Shown here: positions 11,001 through 18,369 of the stretch, piece after piece
Layout: each line of letters opens with the position of its first letter
Numbering within the stretch: the stretch's first letter is position 1
NCBI RefSeq assembly: GCF_900105075.1
Contig: NZ_FNSK01000005.1
Coordinates: forward strand, 62,001-126,000
Direction of reading: 5' to 3'
DNA length: 64,000 nucleotides
Source of the DNA: Rhodobacter sp. 24-YEA-8
GTDB taxonomy: Bacteria > Pseudomonadota > Alphaproteobacteria > Rhodobacterales > Rhodobacteraceae
Notes under the pieces: generated by a model
Databases searched by the model: none
Seen by the model: only the letters and a program-made list of their open reading frames with translations
What the model was told of the DNA's origin: nothing
Translations under genes and position numbers: made by a program

Positions 11001-12933
11001 CGTGGTGCGCGGCACCCGTCTGAATGAGGCGGTATCCTCGGTCGAGACCCGCACCGATGCGATGGGCGGGGCCGATCTGATCACGACCGGCGCGGGCAAT
11101 GACTATATCCTCGCCGGGATCGGCGATGACACGATCTATTCGGGCGATGGCAATGATGCGATCCTGGCCGATGACGGGGTGATGTATCTGCTGCGCGACA
11201 AGGATGGCACGGTTACGGCCACGCTGGTCGATACCGGCACCTCGACCGGCAATGATGTGATCGTCACCGGCAATGGCAACAGCCGGGTGATCGCGGGTCT
11301 GGGCGATGACCGTATCACCGTGGGCCACGGCCATAATGTGATCATTGGCGATCTGGGCCGCATCGACGCGACCTCGGCCGAGGGGATCTGGACCGCAACC
11401 GATGGTGCCGACACGCTGTTCGGCGGCAATGGCCGCAACCGGGCGGTGCTGGGCGGCGGCGATGACCGCGCCACTCTGGGCAATGGCGGCAACCGGGTGA
11501 TCGGTGATGCCGGCACCCTGTCCTGGATCGGGCTTTCCGATTTCGGGGGCGACGTGATGGAGACCACCTATGCCAATCGTGGTGGCAATGACGTCATCAC
11601 CACCGGCTCGGGCGCGGATGTGATCATGGGCGGCTTCGGCAACGACACGCTTTACGGCGGGGCGGGCGATGATGTGATCCTCGGCGATAACGGGCGCTAT
11701 GCGGCGCCGCTGAACGGCAACGCTGGCCGCATCACCTCGCTGGTCGGTGAAGAGGAAGGCCGCGATCTGATCTATGGCGGCGCGGGTAATGACATCCTGA
11801 TCGGCGGCCAGGGCGATGATAGCCTGTACGGCGGTACAGGCGAGGATGTGATCTTCGGCGACAGCGGCGAGGTCACCTTCACCAATGCGACCGATATCGT
11901 CACCCTTGAGATGACCGATGTCACCCGGGGCGGCAACGATTTCATCCATACCGATGCCTCCGACAAGGGCGATGACATCCTGCTGGGCCAGGCCGGGAAT
12001 GACACGATCGAGGCGGGCGGCGGCGATGATGTGATCCTCGGCGATATCGCCACCTTCCTGTTCTCGCATCCCGATCTGCGCCTGCCGGGCCAGTCGGCGG
12101 CGGACCGGTTGATCCGGCTGGAATCGACCCGGATCGACGTGGGCGGCGATGATCTGATCTATGGCGGCACCGGCAATGACATTGTCGTCGCGGGCTTCGG
12201 GGCCGATACGCTTTACGGCGGCGATGGCCAGGATCTGCTGATCGGCGATACTGCGATCATCACCCGCCGCTGGGAGGATGCCGCCGCAGGCGGGCTGATG
12301 GAATGGCTGACCATCGACACCAATTTCGCCTTCGAGACCGGCGGTTACGACCATATCTACGGCGAGGGCGGTCATGATGTGATGATCGGTGGCCTTGGCC
12401 CGGATATGTTCTACGGCAACACCGCCGAGGATGCGATCTTCTCGGATGGCTATGCGGGCCTCTTCCGCGCCTGGCTGCCTTCGGGCTTTGCCGACCGGGC
12501 CGAGAAGGATCAGCGCTACCTCTACACCTCGAACTTCGCGGGGCGTGGCGCGGTGGATGTGGTGTCGAACGCGCAGCAGAATGCGGCGATCGGCAACCCG
12601 CTGGAGGCGGTGCTGGAAAGCCCGCTCGGCAAGGTTGTGCCCTTCCCGGGTCTGTCGCGCCATGCGCTGGACCCCGATCTCTGGCGGCGCAGCATCGACA
12701 TGCTGGACGATCCCGACGTGTTGCGCGCGCTGGCGCAGCTGATTGCGATGGGGGCGGGGTCCGACCTCCTGGCCGAAAGTATGCTCGCCACGCTGATCGA
12801 GGCGGGGCTGCTGTCGGGCGATACCGATCCGGTGATGCTGGAGATCCTGATCGGGCGTCTTGCCCAGGTGCTGCAAATGCGCGCCACCAATGCCGAGGCC
12901 GTGACGGGTGATCGCCCGCTGGCCGCTGAATAA
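2035..12933 (+). CDS. Giant LEPR-XLL / RTX-repeat surface or secreted protein (3632 aa)
   Basis: The start ATG has GGAG seven bases upstream. There is no Sec signal peptide; instead residues 36-43 read LEPRVLMD, matching the N-terminal 'LEPR-XLL' motif that NCBI names in very large bacterial proteins. Residues of about 50-2490 are beta-rich and contain recurring modules such as 'ATLEELVAKIN...' that resemble flagellar hook IN-type motifs (inference). From about residue 2495 to 3465 there are dozens of RTX nonapeptides of the type GGxGNDxLxG, known to bind calcium and fold after export. About 165 helical residues follow at the C-terminus. I saw no cysteine in the translation, as is common for RTX proteins. 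It is the first gene of a seven-gene operon with adaptors, an M50 protease, a TolC protein and an Omp85 barrel, and is their likely cargo. It is probably an adhesin or surface-layer-like protein. Confidence 0.85.
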   Translation: MTRELISSFHELSATAGPVGPEVVTSGLVTPDFVPLEPRVLMDATLGWDISGADDLAELLSGVHHLLENQLTGIDDILSQFDTLASAALGVLDVLGGAGSQTGVSGADQIQDIADRLRATMAELRDSSALALRLLGADTAGGDAVADLVGLLNAELGGSVVTGDDIRATFDLAAFTGNTVGANIDTLVDSLLSRNPGAGFTAEGLHATITSVTDDYYAAALNGLFSIELNDIMIGGQTLVSFTQNVLDPTRVDVAINLPQFDFNFDALAEWAFGSAALPFDLAIESDATQFRFQLGGEIAAVEGGTQIRLHVDNLDFDPLAQFGGLLDVTGWNETVSLGLLSLGIDAIALAEFRVAVSYDADADLGWGLTIGAAGITVERLDTDTGLGITTEIREIGAADYAEVTEGAVYALAALQLKGGLDLFGLVEGPDGEGMPFAINMTLSSALLGSGMADAGLADRLSRFLSDARIGFDVDLSASVADEGLRETLEGAIEGLAAMGMEQISSFLSDIGDVIAGLLQNSLLNVEIPFTSIELSSVLAEIANAFTSISDLFHIDPAGLGFDPQASSVALIATAVTELTAGFDPTVLSGLDQITFVVVTETGRETVTVSLTGNAVLADPTATAAAKTAALASLMNTALAAYGFAVTASGQDLRIATANGQPAANALALLGARRSNGQATEFDFTDLGFAEDQLAGAAGVYADGEKEILGLRLVDAQGLTFTPGADFAETMIGVEKLIFTAVVDGKTIPVQVLKPADGWYDAAGTPNLTGMLAAFEAALALNALPLEVTLEDGGFSFAAVGPSGTSITFGADPEQMTRAFDLASLMEWVNLQLAQTETLAGAELRLTADGALMFTFPEVTVNAEIEGNFSLANLGLDGLSNLSLAARVQAALSASFDAAVGIDLIGFASAMVAAAGEGSNAIEARHALDKAEGGESSIGSALLDNIFFADLALQAQITGSASNITGSADLGLMSLTFGSQNSALNFLEIDTQFDFSILGQGDGGFSSRVTLQNILDAFLYEDADGNLNVTRGLNTLIGRADLQGGIVTDGKGAALDADGAATTDRADLRHVDADGYTLSEGEILSQFYLQLGDVKLNVIGIEGLNEGLIDGIALTIDDLASPLDSLNYRLLGDGTEAINSLATLGDGDILDSFSTILNLVSLAGETLKEKLPFLNQNIPLLNFSVLDAVDFAKDLAAEMQKLRDNPQSGLAKLETMLEGVFGQDTVSLVWDADAKTLRFGLSFSFLQDYAQSLPFNFDLQSLIGDQLASIVGADAAKILTNLADVKGDGRLVFDPDLTMNFAFGIDLLKVLLDDAPTATGETLLTDLATVGALVESAEGANDLRIRWKDVTTGAAKTVNIDISGAATLEELVAKINTQLQGAIGANVSFTFDAETGQITLADANSGIILADDVEALFGAETAVAEVVDGATVLALAEGFEDYAAGYSFHIAFGADAGKLGAGVDITIAAEEGRTAEEFVAALNAALAAADVARSEVSGRAVSGWAIAVSQLVRAELVDGEIRLTGTNFADSIGAGPITFGVSGTDGGHAVTFEIFELGGSNAARLLGFDSIGKVISGDVTSKTLLQSQEIGAPRVYLDTEASGLKLEFTAGAEDGLNLKLGFGPISIGVVNGTALLTAGAGSSDPAHLSLGFNDIDGDDHVGQYNLGDLAALVMDGGRSLLDLFNIDVAIGIVVDLAFEDSLGFLNKNEHGLTYRADLVTTNGPVSLSGQVLDAFSGDLINLWNGDDLEGEFDLRLPSIDDITSFLSDFNILAFLNDPAAVLDGLDMILDRMQQLFDDYLKGIDLPVVGNAIGSAVTFFSDFRYGILAEAREIAHTPMEDGSLPTTIDLLTGWFNDQLNAVFNPNGEKIQFIQAALDTEGGMTDSYLYGAINFSAVIFDEFLDIAFDLGLPGFDLAVKEGSGIRITLDYSVNLGFGLNKTGFFLLNDTDQQEIRIGVTADAGTFQGSAKLMGILGLDVDAITKVDGSYIGEGTGEGTAIVTGTLGVDLYGDQGLTIIDRDATEGAGEIAIDLSGITPLTGTGAELSYEKLVYLTRLSTTNLVNFVFNASVDIQLGLTANIIDPTKSGNQPLLIGGYQVIPSVKTELIVLGGYDSTSGAGFTFETVAFENVRIDASVLYDAVIRPILDPLMAFIEPLAAAFSWMQEVPFSFVVDALSQYFPIFGVVNSVLKTISDIANFVEALHASGGEFVFGTFDFTGSFVGDDATGKIDSSSMVMDASSSSTAVLAGSTSGNALGVFGSLSSGFALELPLLSDPYSAINILLGKYDQVDLVKVHFTLFNLNLPKTDFVQLILGEIGAPGWVKSIISGALKFEIGAHAYAGLSAGYDLSGIVNFVNTLDPVRLLDGVFLDTKPFIDVGFQVAASLNLGIAGIKVGGGASVWLGFNDPNDDGKLRFPELLAIIDAGIENPSKFLGYLFEGGFNVNFYLSVWAGIKLGFINLTFDIDVVDFDVTIPFGGFQLPPRLTPTVADGGTAVLAVGSNIGNSMSTMDKDGNDVITLTGPHSPIQIGLSNEQGSLGGSMNQNVGGIIIPAGEGNNTINLSQLETDIPIVIYADGGNDTVMLPDEGLIVVFLGDGQNKVTANPGATGTYVIFGGSGNDVIDIPGGNVVFFGDGDYGMRDIFLARFASTDLSVAEMTAILGITADGQVDTSARAEANYAITDVDGVAKKVTLAAFLDDYTRYTQTRASTAADTVTTGAGNALIMTGAGADKIRAGAGSSGVVKVYSGAGDDDVTVAGAYAYVEGGAGADIIRTDAAASEIWGWGKAAGESGLLDTTNNAQAAKINQLASRDGADIIIGGVGSDTIYGQLGNDVIEGGGGNDVLYGGRGTDLITGGRFEITSAKTGASISVESYNKNTGFGQSVYLSTQDLADGNDAIYGGDGDDILLGGGGDDTLSGGRGADVLIGDFAKIRLSANLVAEDIETQFDSSVNAGVDHLNGNEGNDILIGGGRGDIITDTLGDNIILGDFGVVRGTRLNEAVSSVETRTDAMGGADLITTGAGNDYILAGIGDDTIYSGDGNDAILADDGVMYLLRDKDGTVTATLVDTGTSTGNDVIVTGNGNSRVIAGLGDDRITVGHGHNVIIGDLGRIDATSAEGIWTATDGADTLFGGNGRNRAVLGGGDDRATLGNGGNRVIGDAGTLSWIGLSDFGGDVMETTYANRGGNDVITTGSGADVIMGGFGNDTLYGGAGDDVILGDNGRYAAPLNGNAGRITSLVGEEEGRDLIYGGAGNDILIGGQGDDSLYGGTGEDVIFGDSGEVTFTNATDIVTLEMTDVTRGGNDFIHTDASDKGDDILLGQAGNDTIEAGGGDDVILGDIATFLFSHPDLRLPGQSAADRLIRLESTRIDVGGDDLIYGGTGNDIVVAGFGADTLYGGDGQDLLIGDTAIITRRWEDAAAGGLMEWLTIDTNFAFETGGYDHIYGEGGHDVMIGGLGPDMFYGNTAEDAIFSDGYAGLFRAWLPSGFADRAEKDQRYLYTSNFAGRGAVDVVSNAQQNAAIGNPLEAVLESPLGKVVPFPGLSRHALDPDLWRRSIDMLDDPDVLRALAQLIAMGAGSDLLAESMLATLIEAGLLSGDTDPVMLEILIGRLAQVLQMRATNAEAVTGDRPLAAE

Positions 12934-12952
12934 GACAAAAAAGGAAAGAAAA

Positions 12953-13261
12953 ATGACCGATACCCCGGCCACCAAAGGCAAACACACCACCTCGATGAAT
13001 GGCATGACCATCCATTGGCATGACGACAAAATGGAAAGCGTCTACGCCAATATCGGCACCGCCACTGCCAATCGCGAAGAGTTCTATCTGCTGCTCGGCA
13101 CGCATCAGAACTGGCGCGGCAACGCCGGCGACAACAAGGAAATCGACGTGAACCTCTCGACCCGCGTCGTGCTGAACCCCTATGCGGCCAAGCGCTTCGC
13201 CGCGATCCTGACCGGCTCGATCAAGGCCTATGAAGATCAGTTCGGCAAAATCGACATCTGA
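12953..13261 (+). CDS. DUF3467 family small protein (102 aa)
   Basis: The start ATG is preceded by AAGGAAAG at proper distance and lies 19 bases after the giant gene's stop, so the two are probably translated from one message. The protein contains the DUF3467 pattern: 'YANIGTATANREEFYLLLG' early and 'VVLNPYAAKRFAAILTGSI' followed by 'YEDQFGKI' at the end. DUF3467 proteins are small and soluble, with no established biochemical role. There is no signal peptide or membrane segment, so it should be cytoplasmic. Its position between the giant substrate and the first adaptor suggests a chaperone, pilot or regulator for export of the giant protein; that role is inference from context only. Confidence 0.8.
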   Translation: MTDTPATKGKHTTSMNGMTIHWHDDKMESVYANIGTATANREEFYLLLGTHQNWRGNAGDNKEIDVNLSTRVVLNPYAAKRFAAILTGSIKAYEDQFGKIDI

Positions 13262-13287
13262 CCATAACTTCCTGAAAGACCGCAGTT

Positions 13288-14880
13288 TTGCTTGATCAGG
13301 CCACATCAGTCTTTGTGACCGGTGCGGGACGCCATGTCCTGCGCATCTTCGGCGAGCCCCCCTCGCCGGAGGAGCGCGCGCTTATGGATGATCTGCTTCA
13401 GGAGCGCCCTGCGGCGCGCAAACACGGGCGCGGCATGGTGATCTCGGTGCCGCTGCCGGGGGCGCATTGGTGCGTTTGGGTGCTGGACAGCGTGCCGGCG
13501 CTGGCTGGGATCGGGCCGATGCTGGCGCGCGCCCAGGCGATTTCGGGCGGGCTGGCGGGGTATGGCGCCAGCCAGGCGCGCCCCGTCGCGCAAAAGGGGC
13601 CGGAACTGACGGCGCTCGCGCTGGCGCTGAAGGCCCCGGTGCGGCGCGCCGAGAGTGTGGTGCAGTTCCTTGGCGAGCGGCTGGTCGAGGCGGGCGAAGG
13701 CTCTGGTCTTGCGATCTTTACCCTGAAAGGCGAGCGGGTCGCGAAGCTCTGGGCCTCGGACAGCGGTATTGCGGCGGCCTCGGATCTGATCCGAAACCTT
13801 TTGCCCCGCGCCATCGGCGTCGCGGGCAACAGCCCCCTGCGCTTCGATCTGGGGACGGATGCGCAGGGGGCGCTTGAGGCCGGGCTGATCCTGGAACGGC
13901 TGGGCCGCAAAAGCCTCACCCTGTTGCCGCCCACGCAGCCGGGCGGCTTTGGCGCGGTGCTGTTTGATACGGAAAGCGCCGATCAGGGCATGGCGCCCGC
14001 GATCCCGGCGCTGATGCAGCTGATCCACCCGCTGCGGCTGCAGGCAAAATCCGCGCGCTGGCGCTGGATGAAGCCGCTCGGCTGGGCGGCGGCGGCGATG
14101 CTGGCGCTGTTCCTTGCCTGGCCAGTGCCGGAGAGGATCACCCTGACCGGGGTCGCGACGCCCGAGCATTCGGTGATCGCCGCGCTGTCGAGTGATGCCG
14201 TGCTGGAGGAGATGCTGGTCCGCGTCGGCGATCAGGTGGGCGAAGGCCAGCCGATGGCCCGCTTCCGCTCCACCACCCTCTCGGAACAGGCGGCGCAGGA
14301 GCGGCTGAACATCTCGGTCGAGGAGCTGAACGCCCAGGCCGCGATGGCGAAGAATGATTACGGCGCGGTGCGGCTGCATGAAAGCCGCCGCCAGATCGCC
14401 GAGGCGCGGCTGGCCGAGGTGCAGCGGCGGATTGATCAGCTGGTGATCCTGGCGCCGGCGGCGGGGCGGGTGATCTCGGCTTTGCCGCCCCATGCGACCG
14501 GCGGCAGTTTCACCACCGGGCGTGAGGTGGCGCAGATCCAGACAGGGTCCGATTTCGTGATGGTGCTGACGCCCTCAACCGGCGATGCGCGCCGACTGAC
14601 AACCGGCATGCAGGGCAGCGCCATGTTCCGCGGCCTCAGCGATGCGGAATACCGCGTGACGTTGATCTCGCCCCCCGCGCTGGTCAGGAACAGCCAGACC
14701 GGCACCGATCATCTGGAACTGATCGCCCGCATCGACCCGGGTGATGACCGCCTGCTTGCCGGGCTGACCGGCTATGCCCGCCTTGAAGGAGAGACCACCC
14801 CCCGCATCCTGGGCCTGACCCATTACCTGACCGAATATGCAAGGACCACGCTATGGACCTACCTCGGCCTGCGCTTGTGA
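13288..14880 (+). CDS. HlyD-type periplasmic adaptor with long cytoplasmic N-terminal domain (530 aa)
   Basis: The first about 265 residues are soluble, with a fold-like pattern reminiscent of GAF domains (weak inference). A single membrane segment follows (around 'AAAAMLALFLAWPVP'). Next come a biotinyl-lipoyl half ('LVRVGDQVGEGQPMARF'), a short coiled coil ('LNISVEELNAQAAMAKNDYG...') and the second lipoyl half and beta-barrel parts, the order expected of a membrane fusion protein. The start is a TTG at 13288 with only a weak upstream GAAAG; a later in-frame ATG at 13384 is possible. The gene overlaps the M50 protease gene by 28 bases, implying coupled translation and a shared complex. Ordinary HlyD proteins have short cytoplasmic tails, so the large N-terminal domain is unusual and could sense or bind cargo. 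Confidence 0.8.
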   Translation: MLDQATSVFVTGAGRHVLRIFGEPPSPEERALMDDLLQERPAARKHGRGMVISVPLPGAHWCVWVLDSVPALAGIGPMLARAQAISGGLAGYGASQARPVAQKGPELTALALALKAPVRRAESVVQFLGERLVEAGEGSGLAIFTLKGERVAKLWASDSGIAAASDLIRNLLPRAIGVAGNSPLRFDLGTDAQGALEAGLILERLGRKSLTLLPPTQPGGFGAVLFDTESADQGMAPAIPALMQLIHPLRLQAKSARWRWMKPLGWAAAAMLALFLAWPVPERITLTGVATPEHSVIAALSSDAVLEEMLVRVGDQVGEGQPMARFRSTTLSEQAAQERLNISVEELNAQAAMAKNDYGAVRLHESRRQIAEARLAEVQRRIDQLVILAPAAGRVISALPPHATGGSFTTGREVAQIQTGSDFVMVLTPSTGDARRLTTGMQGSAMFRGLSDAEYRVTLISPPALVRNSQTGTDHLELIARIDPGDDRLLAGLTGYARLEGETTPRILGLTHYLTEYARTTLWTYLGLRL

Positions 14881-16856
14881 AGCAGGTGGAGCTGCATCTC
14901 TCGGCCGAGGGGCGGGGGTTCAGCTATCTGTTGGTGGACCGTGTCAGCGGTCAGATCCTGCGCCTGAGCCGGGCGGCAGCCGCAGGCTATCGCCGTTTTG
15001 CCACCGCAGCACTTGGCGACAGCGCCGCGCGCGAAGGGCTGGGGCAGGAGGAGGCGAAGCACGGCTTCACCGCCTTGTCCTGGCTGCGCCAGATGCGCGA
15101 GGGCGCGCGGTTCCAGCGCAAGCCGTTCAACCCGATGCAGATGCAGCTGCCTTTATTCGAGGCCGCACCGCTGCAACCACGCCTTGCCCGCCTGTCGCGG
15201 CTGGCCTTTGGCCTGCCGGGCATCGTGATGCTGGCGGTGCTGGCGCTGATCGTTCTGATGCTGGGCAGCCGGAACGACTGGAAGATCATGGTCGAGTTCC
15301 GCGAGGTGTTTTCGATCGAGGCGCTGCTGACCTTCGGCCTTATCGCGCCCTTCCTGAAGCTGATCCATGAATTCGGCCATATCCTTGCCGCTACTGCCTG
15401 CGGCGTGCGGCTGCGCAAGGCCGGGGTGAATGTGATCGGGCTTTACCCGATCCCCTATGTCGACTGCTCTGAAGCCGACCTGACCGCCAGCCGCCGCCAG
15501 CGCATCCTGATCTCGGGCGCGGGGATCCTCACGGATCTTTGCGTGGGCCTCTTGCTGTTCATCGCCTGGCACCTGGTCTGGAGCGATGAGCTGCGCCAGG
15601 TGCTGGGCCGTGCCTTCGTCTTCTCGGTGTTCAGCTCGCTTCTGTTCAACGCCAATCCGCTGATGCGGATGGATGGTTATTTCATTCTGGCGGACCTCCT
15701 GAACCACCGGAACCTTGGCACCGATGCCACCACGGCGCTGCGGCGACTCTGGCGGTCGGGTCTGGGGCTGGCAGCGACGCCGCAACGCTTTCCCATGCGC
15801 CATGAGCTGGCGCTGGCGGGGTATGGCCTTGCCTCGATGATCTATCGCTGGGTGATCCTGCTGACACTCGTCTGGAATTTGCTGCCGCGTTATCTGGGGC
15901 TTGGCCTGCTGGTCGGCGCCTGGGGCGGCTGGCTGATGCTGGCGGCGCCGACGCTGAACCGGCTGAACACGCCGCCGCCCGCCAATGTCGCGCCGCAGGC
16001 GGGCGGGCGGAGGCGCCGGATGCTGGCGGCAGGTGCGGGGCTTTTGCTGACCGGCGCGCTGTTCATCCCGGTGGCCCCGGTGGCGGTGATCGAGGTCGCG
16101 CCGGATGCGCTTGGCCGCTATGCGGTCACCGTGAAACAGCCCGGATTCGTCAGTGAAACCGTGGCCGAGGATGGCCATGTCGCGGCAGGCGCTGTGCTGC
16201 TGACGCTTTCAAACCCGGCGAGTGAGGCGCGGGTTTCGCTCGCCGCACTTGGGGTGGCTGAGGCCGGGCTTGCCCGCCAGATCGGCACTGCCAGCGGAGC
16301 TGCGGGATTGCGGCGGGGCGAGGATCAGGTGATTGCCGCCGAGGCGCAATATCGCCTGGTTGAGGCCGACCGCGCAGCGCTGACCCTCACCGCGACCGAG
16401 GCCGGTCGCTTCACCCTGACCCGCCGCTTGCGTCCGGGGGAGTTCCTGCCCGCAGGCACCGTGATCGGGCGGCTTTTGCCCGATACGGCGGAGGTCGTGA
16501 TGGTCGGCGCGGTGCCGGAGCGGCTGGTCCAGCATTTTGAGCGGGGCCTGAGCCGCGCGACGCTGCGGCTGGATGGCCGCTATCTGCCGCTGGACCCCGC
16601 CATGCTGCATCTGGCCGAGGAACCGCGCCAGGAGGGGCAGCCCGGCCAGCAGGATGGCCGCAGCTTCACCCTTCGCCTGACCGCGCCGTTCATGGCGTCT
16701 GGCCTTCAGGCGGGTGCGGCGCAGCTGCGGCTCTCGTTTGAGCCGATCCCGGTCTGGCGCCACGGCGCGCTTTGGGTCGCGGACAAGATCACACAATTCA
16801 GGAATGCCGAAATTGCCGAGCGGCAACAACGGCTTGAGAACAATGGCGGGCCGTAA
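14853..16856 (+). CDS. M50 (site-2 type) membrane metalloprotease fused to an adaptor-like lipoyl domain (667 aa)
   Basis: The start ATG has AAGGA seven bases upstream. Residues of about 10-60 resemble a PqqD-like substrate-recognition module ('LLVDRVSGQILRLSRAA'; inference). Membrane segments start near residue 118. The zinc motif HEFGH is at residues 172-176, and the second ligand site 'NPLMRMDGYFIL' is at about 268-279 with Asp 274, so the protease site is intact. More membrane segments extend to about residue 425. The last about 240 residues have a lipoyl/HlyD-like pattern ('VKQPGFVSETVAEDGHVAAGAVLL') and would be periplasmic. This matches the family annotated as putative peptide zinc metalloproteases associated with HlyD proteins. 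Likely roles are to cleave an N-terminal signal of the giant protein or to form the inner-membrane part of its exporter; neither is shown by sequence alone. Confidence 0.85.
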   Translation: MDLPRPALVKQVELHLSAEGRGFSYLLVDRVSGQILRLSRAAAAGYRRFATAALGDSAAREGLGQEEAKHGFTALSWLRQMREGARFQRKPFNPMQMQLPLFEAAPLQPRLARLSRLAFGLPGIVMLAVLALIVLMLGSRNDWKIMVEFREVFSIEALLTFGLIAPFLKLIHEFGHILAATACGVRLRKAGVNVIGLYPIPYVDCSEADLTASRRQRILISGAGILTDLCVGLLLFIAWHLVWSDELRQVLGRAFVFSVFSSLLFNANPLMRMDGYFILADLLNHRNLGTDATTALRRLWRSGLGLAATPQRFPMRHELALAGYGLASMIYRWVILLTLVWNLLPRYLGLGLLVGAWGGWLMLAAPTLNRLNTPPPANVAPQAGGRRRRMLAAGAGLLLTGALFIPVAPVAVIEVAPDALGRYAVTVKQPGFVSETVAEDGHVAAGAVLLTLSNPASEARVSLAALGVAEAGLARQIGTASGAAGLRRGEDQVIAAEAQYRLVEADRAALTLTATEAGRFTLTRRLRPGEFLPAGTVIGRLLPDTAEVVMVGAVPERLVQHFERGLSRATLRLDGRYLPLDPAMLHLAEEPRQEGQPGQQDGRSFTLRLTAPFMASGLQAGAAQLRLSFEPIPVWRHGALWVADKITQFRNAEIAERQQRLENNGGP

Positions 16857-16884
16857 ACCCCCGAAAGGATCAGAGGGTAAGATC

Positions 16885-18369
16885 ATGAACAAGGGAGCGA
16901 TTTCGCTGCTGGCACTGTTGGCAGGCTTCGGGCTTGCGGCCTGCGATGGCATGTCGAACAAGGCCACGCCGGAGCGGCTGGACGGGTTGGTCACCAATGG
17001 CGTCGATGGCAAAAAGCGCGAAAAGGCCGAGGGCGCCTTTGACAAGGCTATGGCCCGCGCCAATTCCATCGCCGGGCTGAATGAGGCGCTTGGCGGCGAT
17101 GCCACCATGAACGCGGGCGCCGTGCCGCTGAACACGCTGCTTGAGGCGGCGCTGGAGCATAACTCTGACCTTGGTCGTGCCGCCCAGGACATCAACCGTG
17201 CCGATGCGCAGCGGATGCGGGCGATCTTCGGCTATCTGCCGCAGCTGAGCCTGAACTACACTTCCTCGACCGTCGATACGACGGTGGTGTCTTCGGATAA
17301 CCAGGTGTTTGAGCTTGGCACCGCGAATTACCCGGTGACCACGATGTATGTCGAAATGCGCCAGCCGCTGATCGATATGAGCCGGATCTATGGCATCAAA
17401 CTGGGCTCCACCGCCCGCACCGCCGCCGAGGTCCGCTATATCGCCACCGCGCAAAAGGTGCTGTTCGAGACCTTCGACGCCTATCTGGTCGCGAGCCAGA
17501 GCAAGGCCAAGATCACCGAGCTGAAGGCGCGCGCCGAAAGCCTGCGGCGGCAGTCCAGCGCCGAAAGCGTGCTGACCGATGCGGGTCTGGCGAATGACAC
17601 CTCACGCCGGGCGATCCTGACCGAACAGGCCCGCGCCGAAAGCGATCTCGCCATCGAGACCACCCGCTATGCCGAGGCGCTGAGCCGCCTGTCCTGGCTG
17701 ACCGGCACTGCGATTTCGGATGTGCAGAAAGTCGATGTGCCCGGCTCGATCATGGGCAGCGAGCGCAATGTCACTGCCGAGGCCGCAAAAGAAGCTGCGC
17801 GCAAGAACAACCCGGAGCTTCTGAGCATCGCGATTGGCGTGGTCCAGGCGGATCTGGCGCGCAAACAGGCGATTGCCGCCGATTTCGGCCCGGTGGTCGA
17901 TCTGTTCATGACGATGGAGACCGAGACGCGTGAGGGCAGCCGCTTTGGCGGTGGTTCGGAAACCGAGGAAACCACCACCGGCGTCCGCGTCACGCTGCCG
18001 ATCTTCAACGCGCGCGGGGATGGGCTGCGCACCCTGGATGCCAATGTCGATCTGCGCGCCGCAATCGTCGATTTCCACGCCTCGCGCCGCCAGGTCGATA
18101 CCGAGACGGTTATGGTGCTGGAGCGGATGAAACAGCTGTCGGCCTCCATCGGGCGGCTGTCGCAGGCGGCCTCCAACGCCAATGCCAATGCGAAGACCGA
18201 GCGTGACCGCGTGGCGACCGGCGAGTCGAATGAGCTGATCCTCGCCGCGCGCGAACGGCAGTCCAGCGAGATGAAGATGGAGCTGGAAGTGCAGCGCATC
18301 GAATATCTGCGCGCCTGGGTCAAGCTGCAGCACCTGACCGGAGCGATGAATAAGAATGTTCTGCGCTAA
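16885..18369 (+). CDS. TolC-family outer-membrane lipoprotein (494 aa)
   Basis: I chose the ATG at 16885, which follows a GAGGG-type ribosome site. The N-terminus 'LLALLAGFGLAAC' is a lipoprotein signal with lipobox LAAC, Cys at residue 21. The body has two long alpha-helical repeats typical of TolC/OEP proteins, with 'LLEAALEHNSDLGRAAQDIN' opening the first, a beta-strand stretch 'LPQLSLNYTSSTVDTTVV', and 'VTLPIFNARGDGLRTLDANV' in the second. Such proteins trimerise to form the outer-membrane exit duct of type I and RND systems. It sits between the M50 protease and the second adaptor in the same operon. Membership in the giant-protein export machine is inferred from this. Confidence 0.85.
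   Translation: MNKGAISLLALLAGFGLAACDGMSNKATPERLDGLVTNGVDGKKREKAEGAFDKAMARANSIAGLNEALGGDATMNAGAVPLNTLLEAALEHNSDLGRAAQDINRADAQRMRAIFGYLPQLSLNYTSSTVDTTVVSSDNQVFELGTANYPVTTMYVEMRQPLIDMSRIYGIKLGSTARTAAEVRYIATAQKVLFETFDAYLVASQSKAKITELKARAESLRRQSSAESVLTDAGLANDTSRRAILTEQARAESDLAIETTRYAEALSRLSWLTGTAISDVQKVDVPGSIMGSERNVTAEAAKEAARKNNPELLSIAIGVVQADLARKQAIAADFGPVVDLFMTMETETREGSRFGGGSETEETTTGVRVTLPIFNARGDGLRTLDANVDLRAAIVDFHASRRQVDTETVMVLERMKQLSASIGRLSQAASNANANAKTERDRVATGESNELILAARERQSSEMKMELEVQRIEYLRAWVKLQHLTGAMNKNVLR

Noticed and set aside
9500..12450. Dense imperfect DNA repeats that could suggest a CRISPR or tandem-repeat array
   Set aside because: The repeats follow the codon pattern of RTX nonapeptides, vary in sequence and lie inside a single open frame.
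10045..13029. 994-residue antisense frame over the RTX repeats
   Set aside because: It mirrors the RTX repeats on the opposite strand and has no ribosome site or family pattern.
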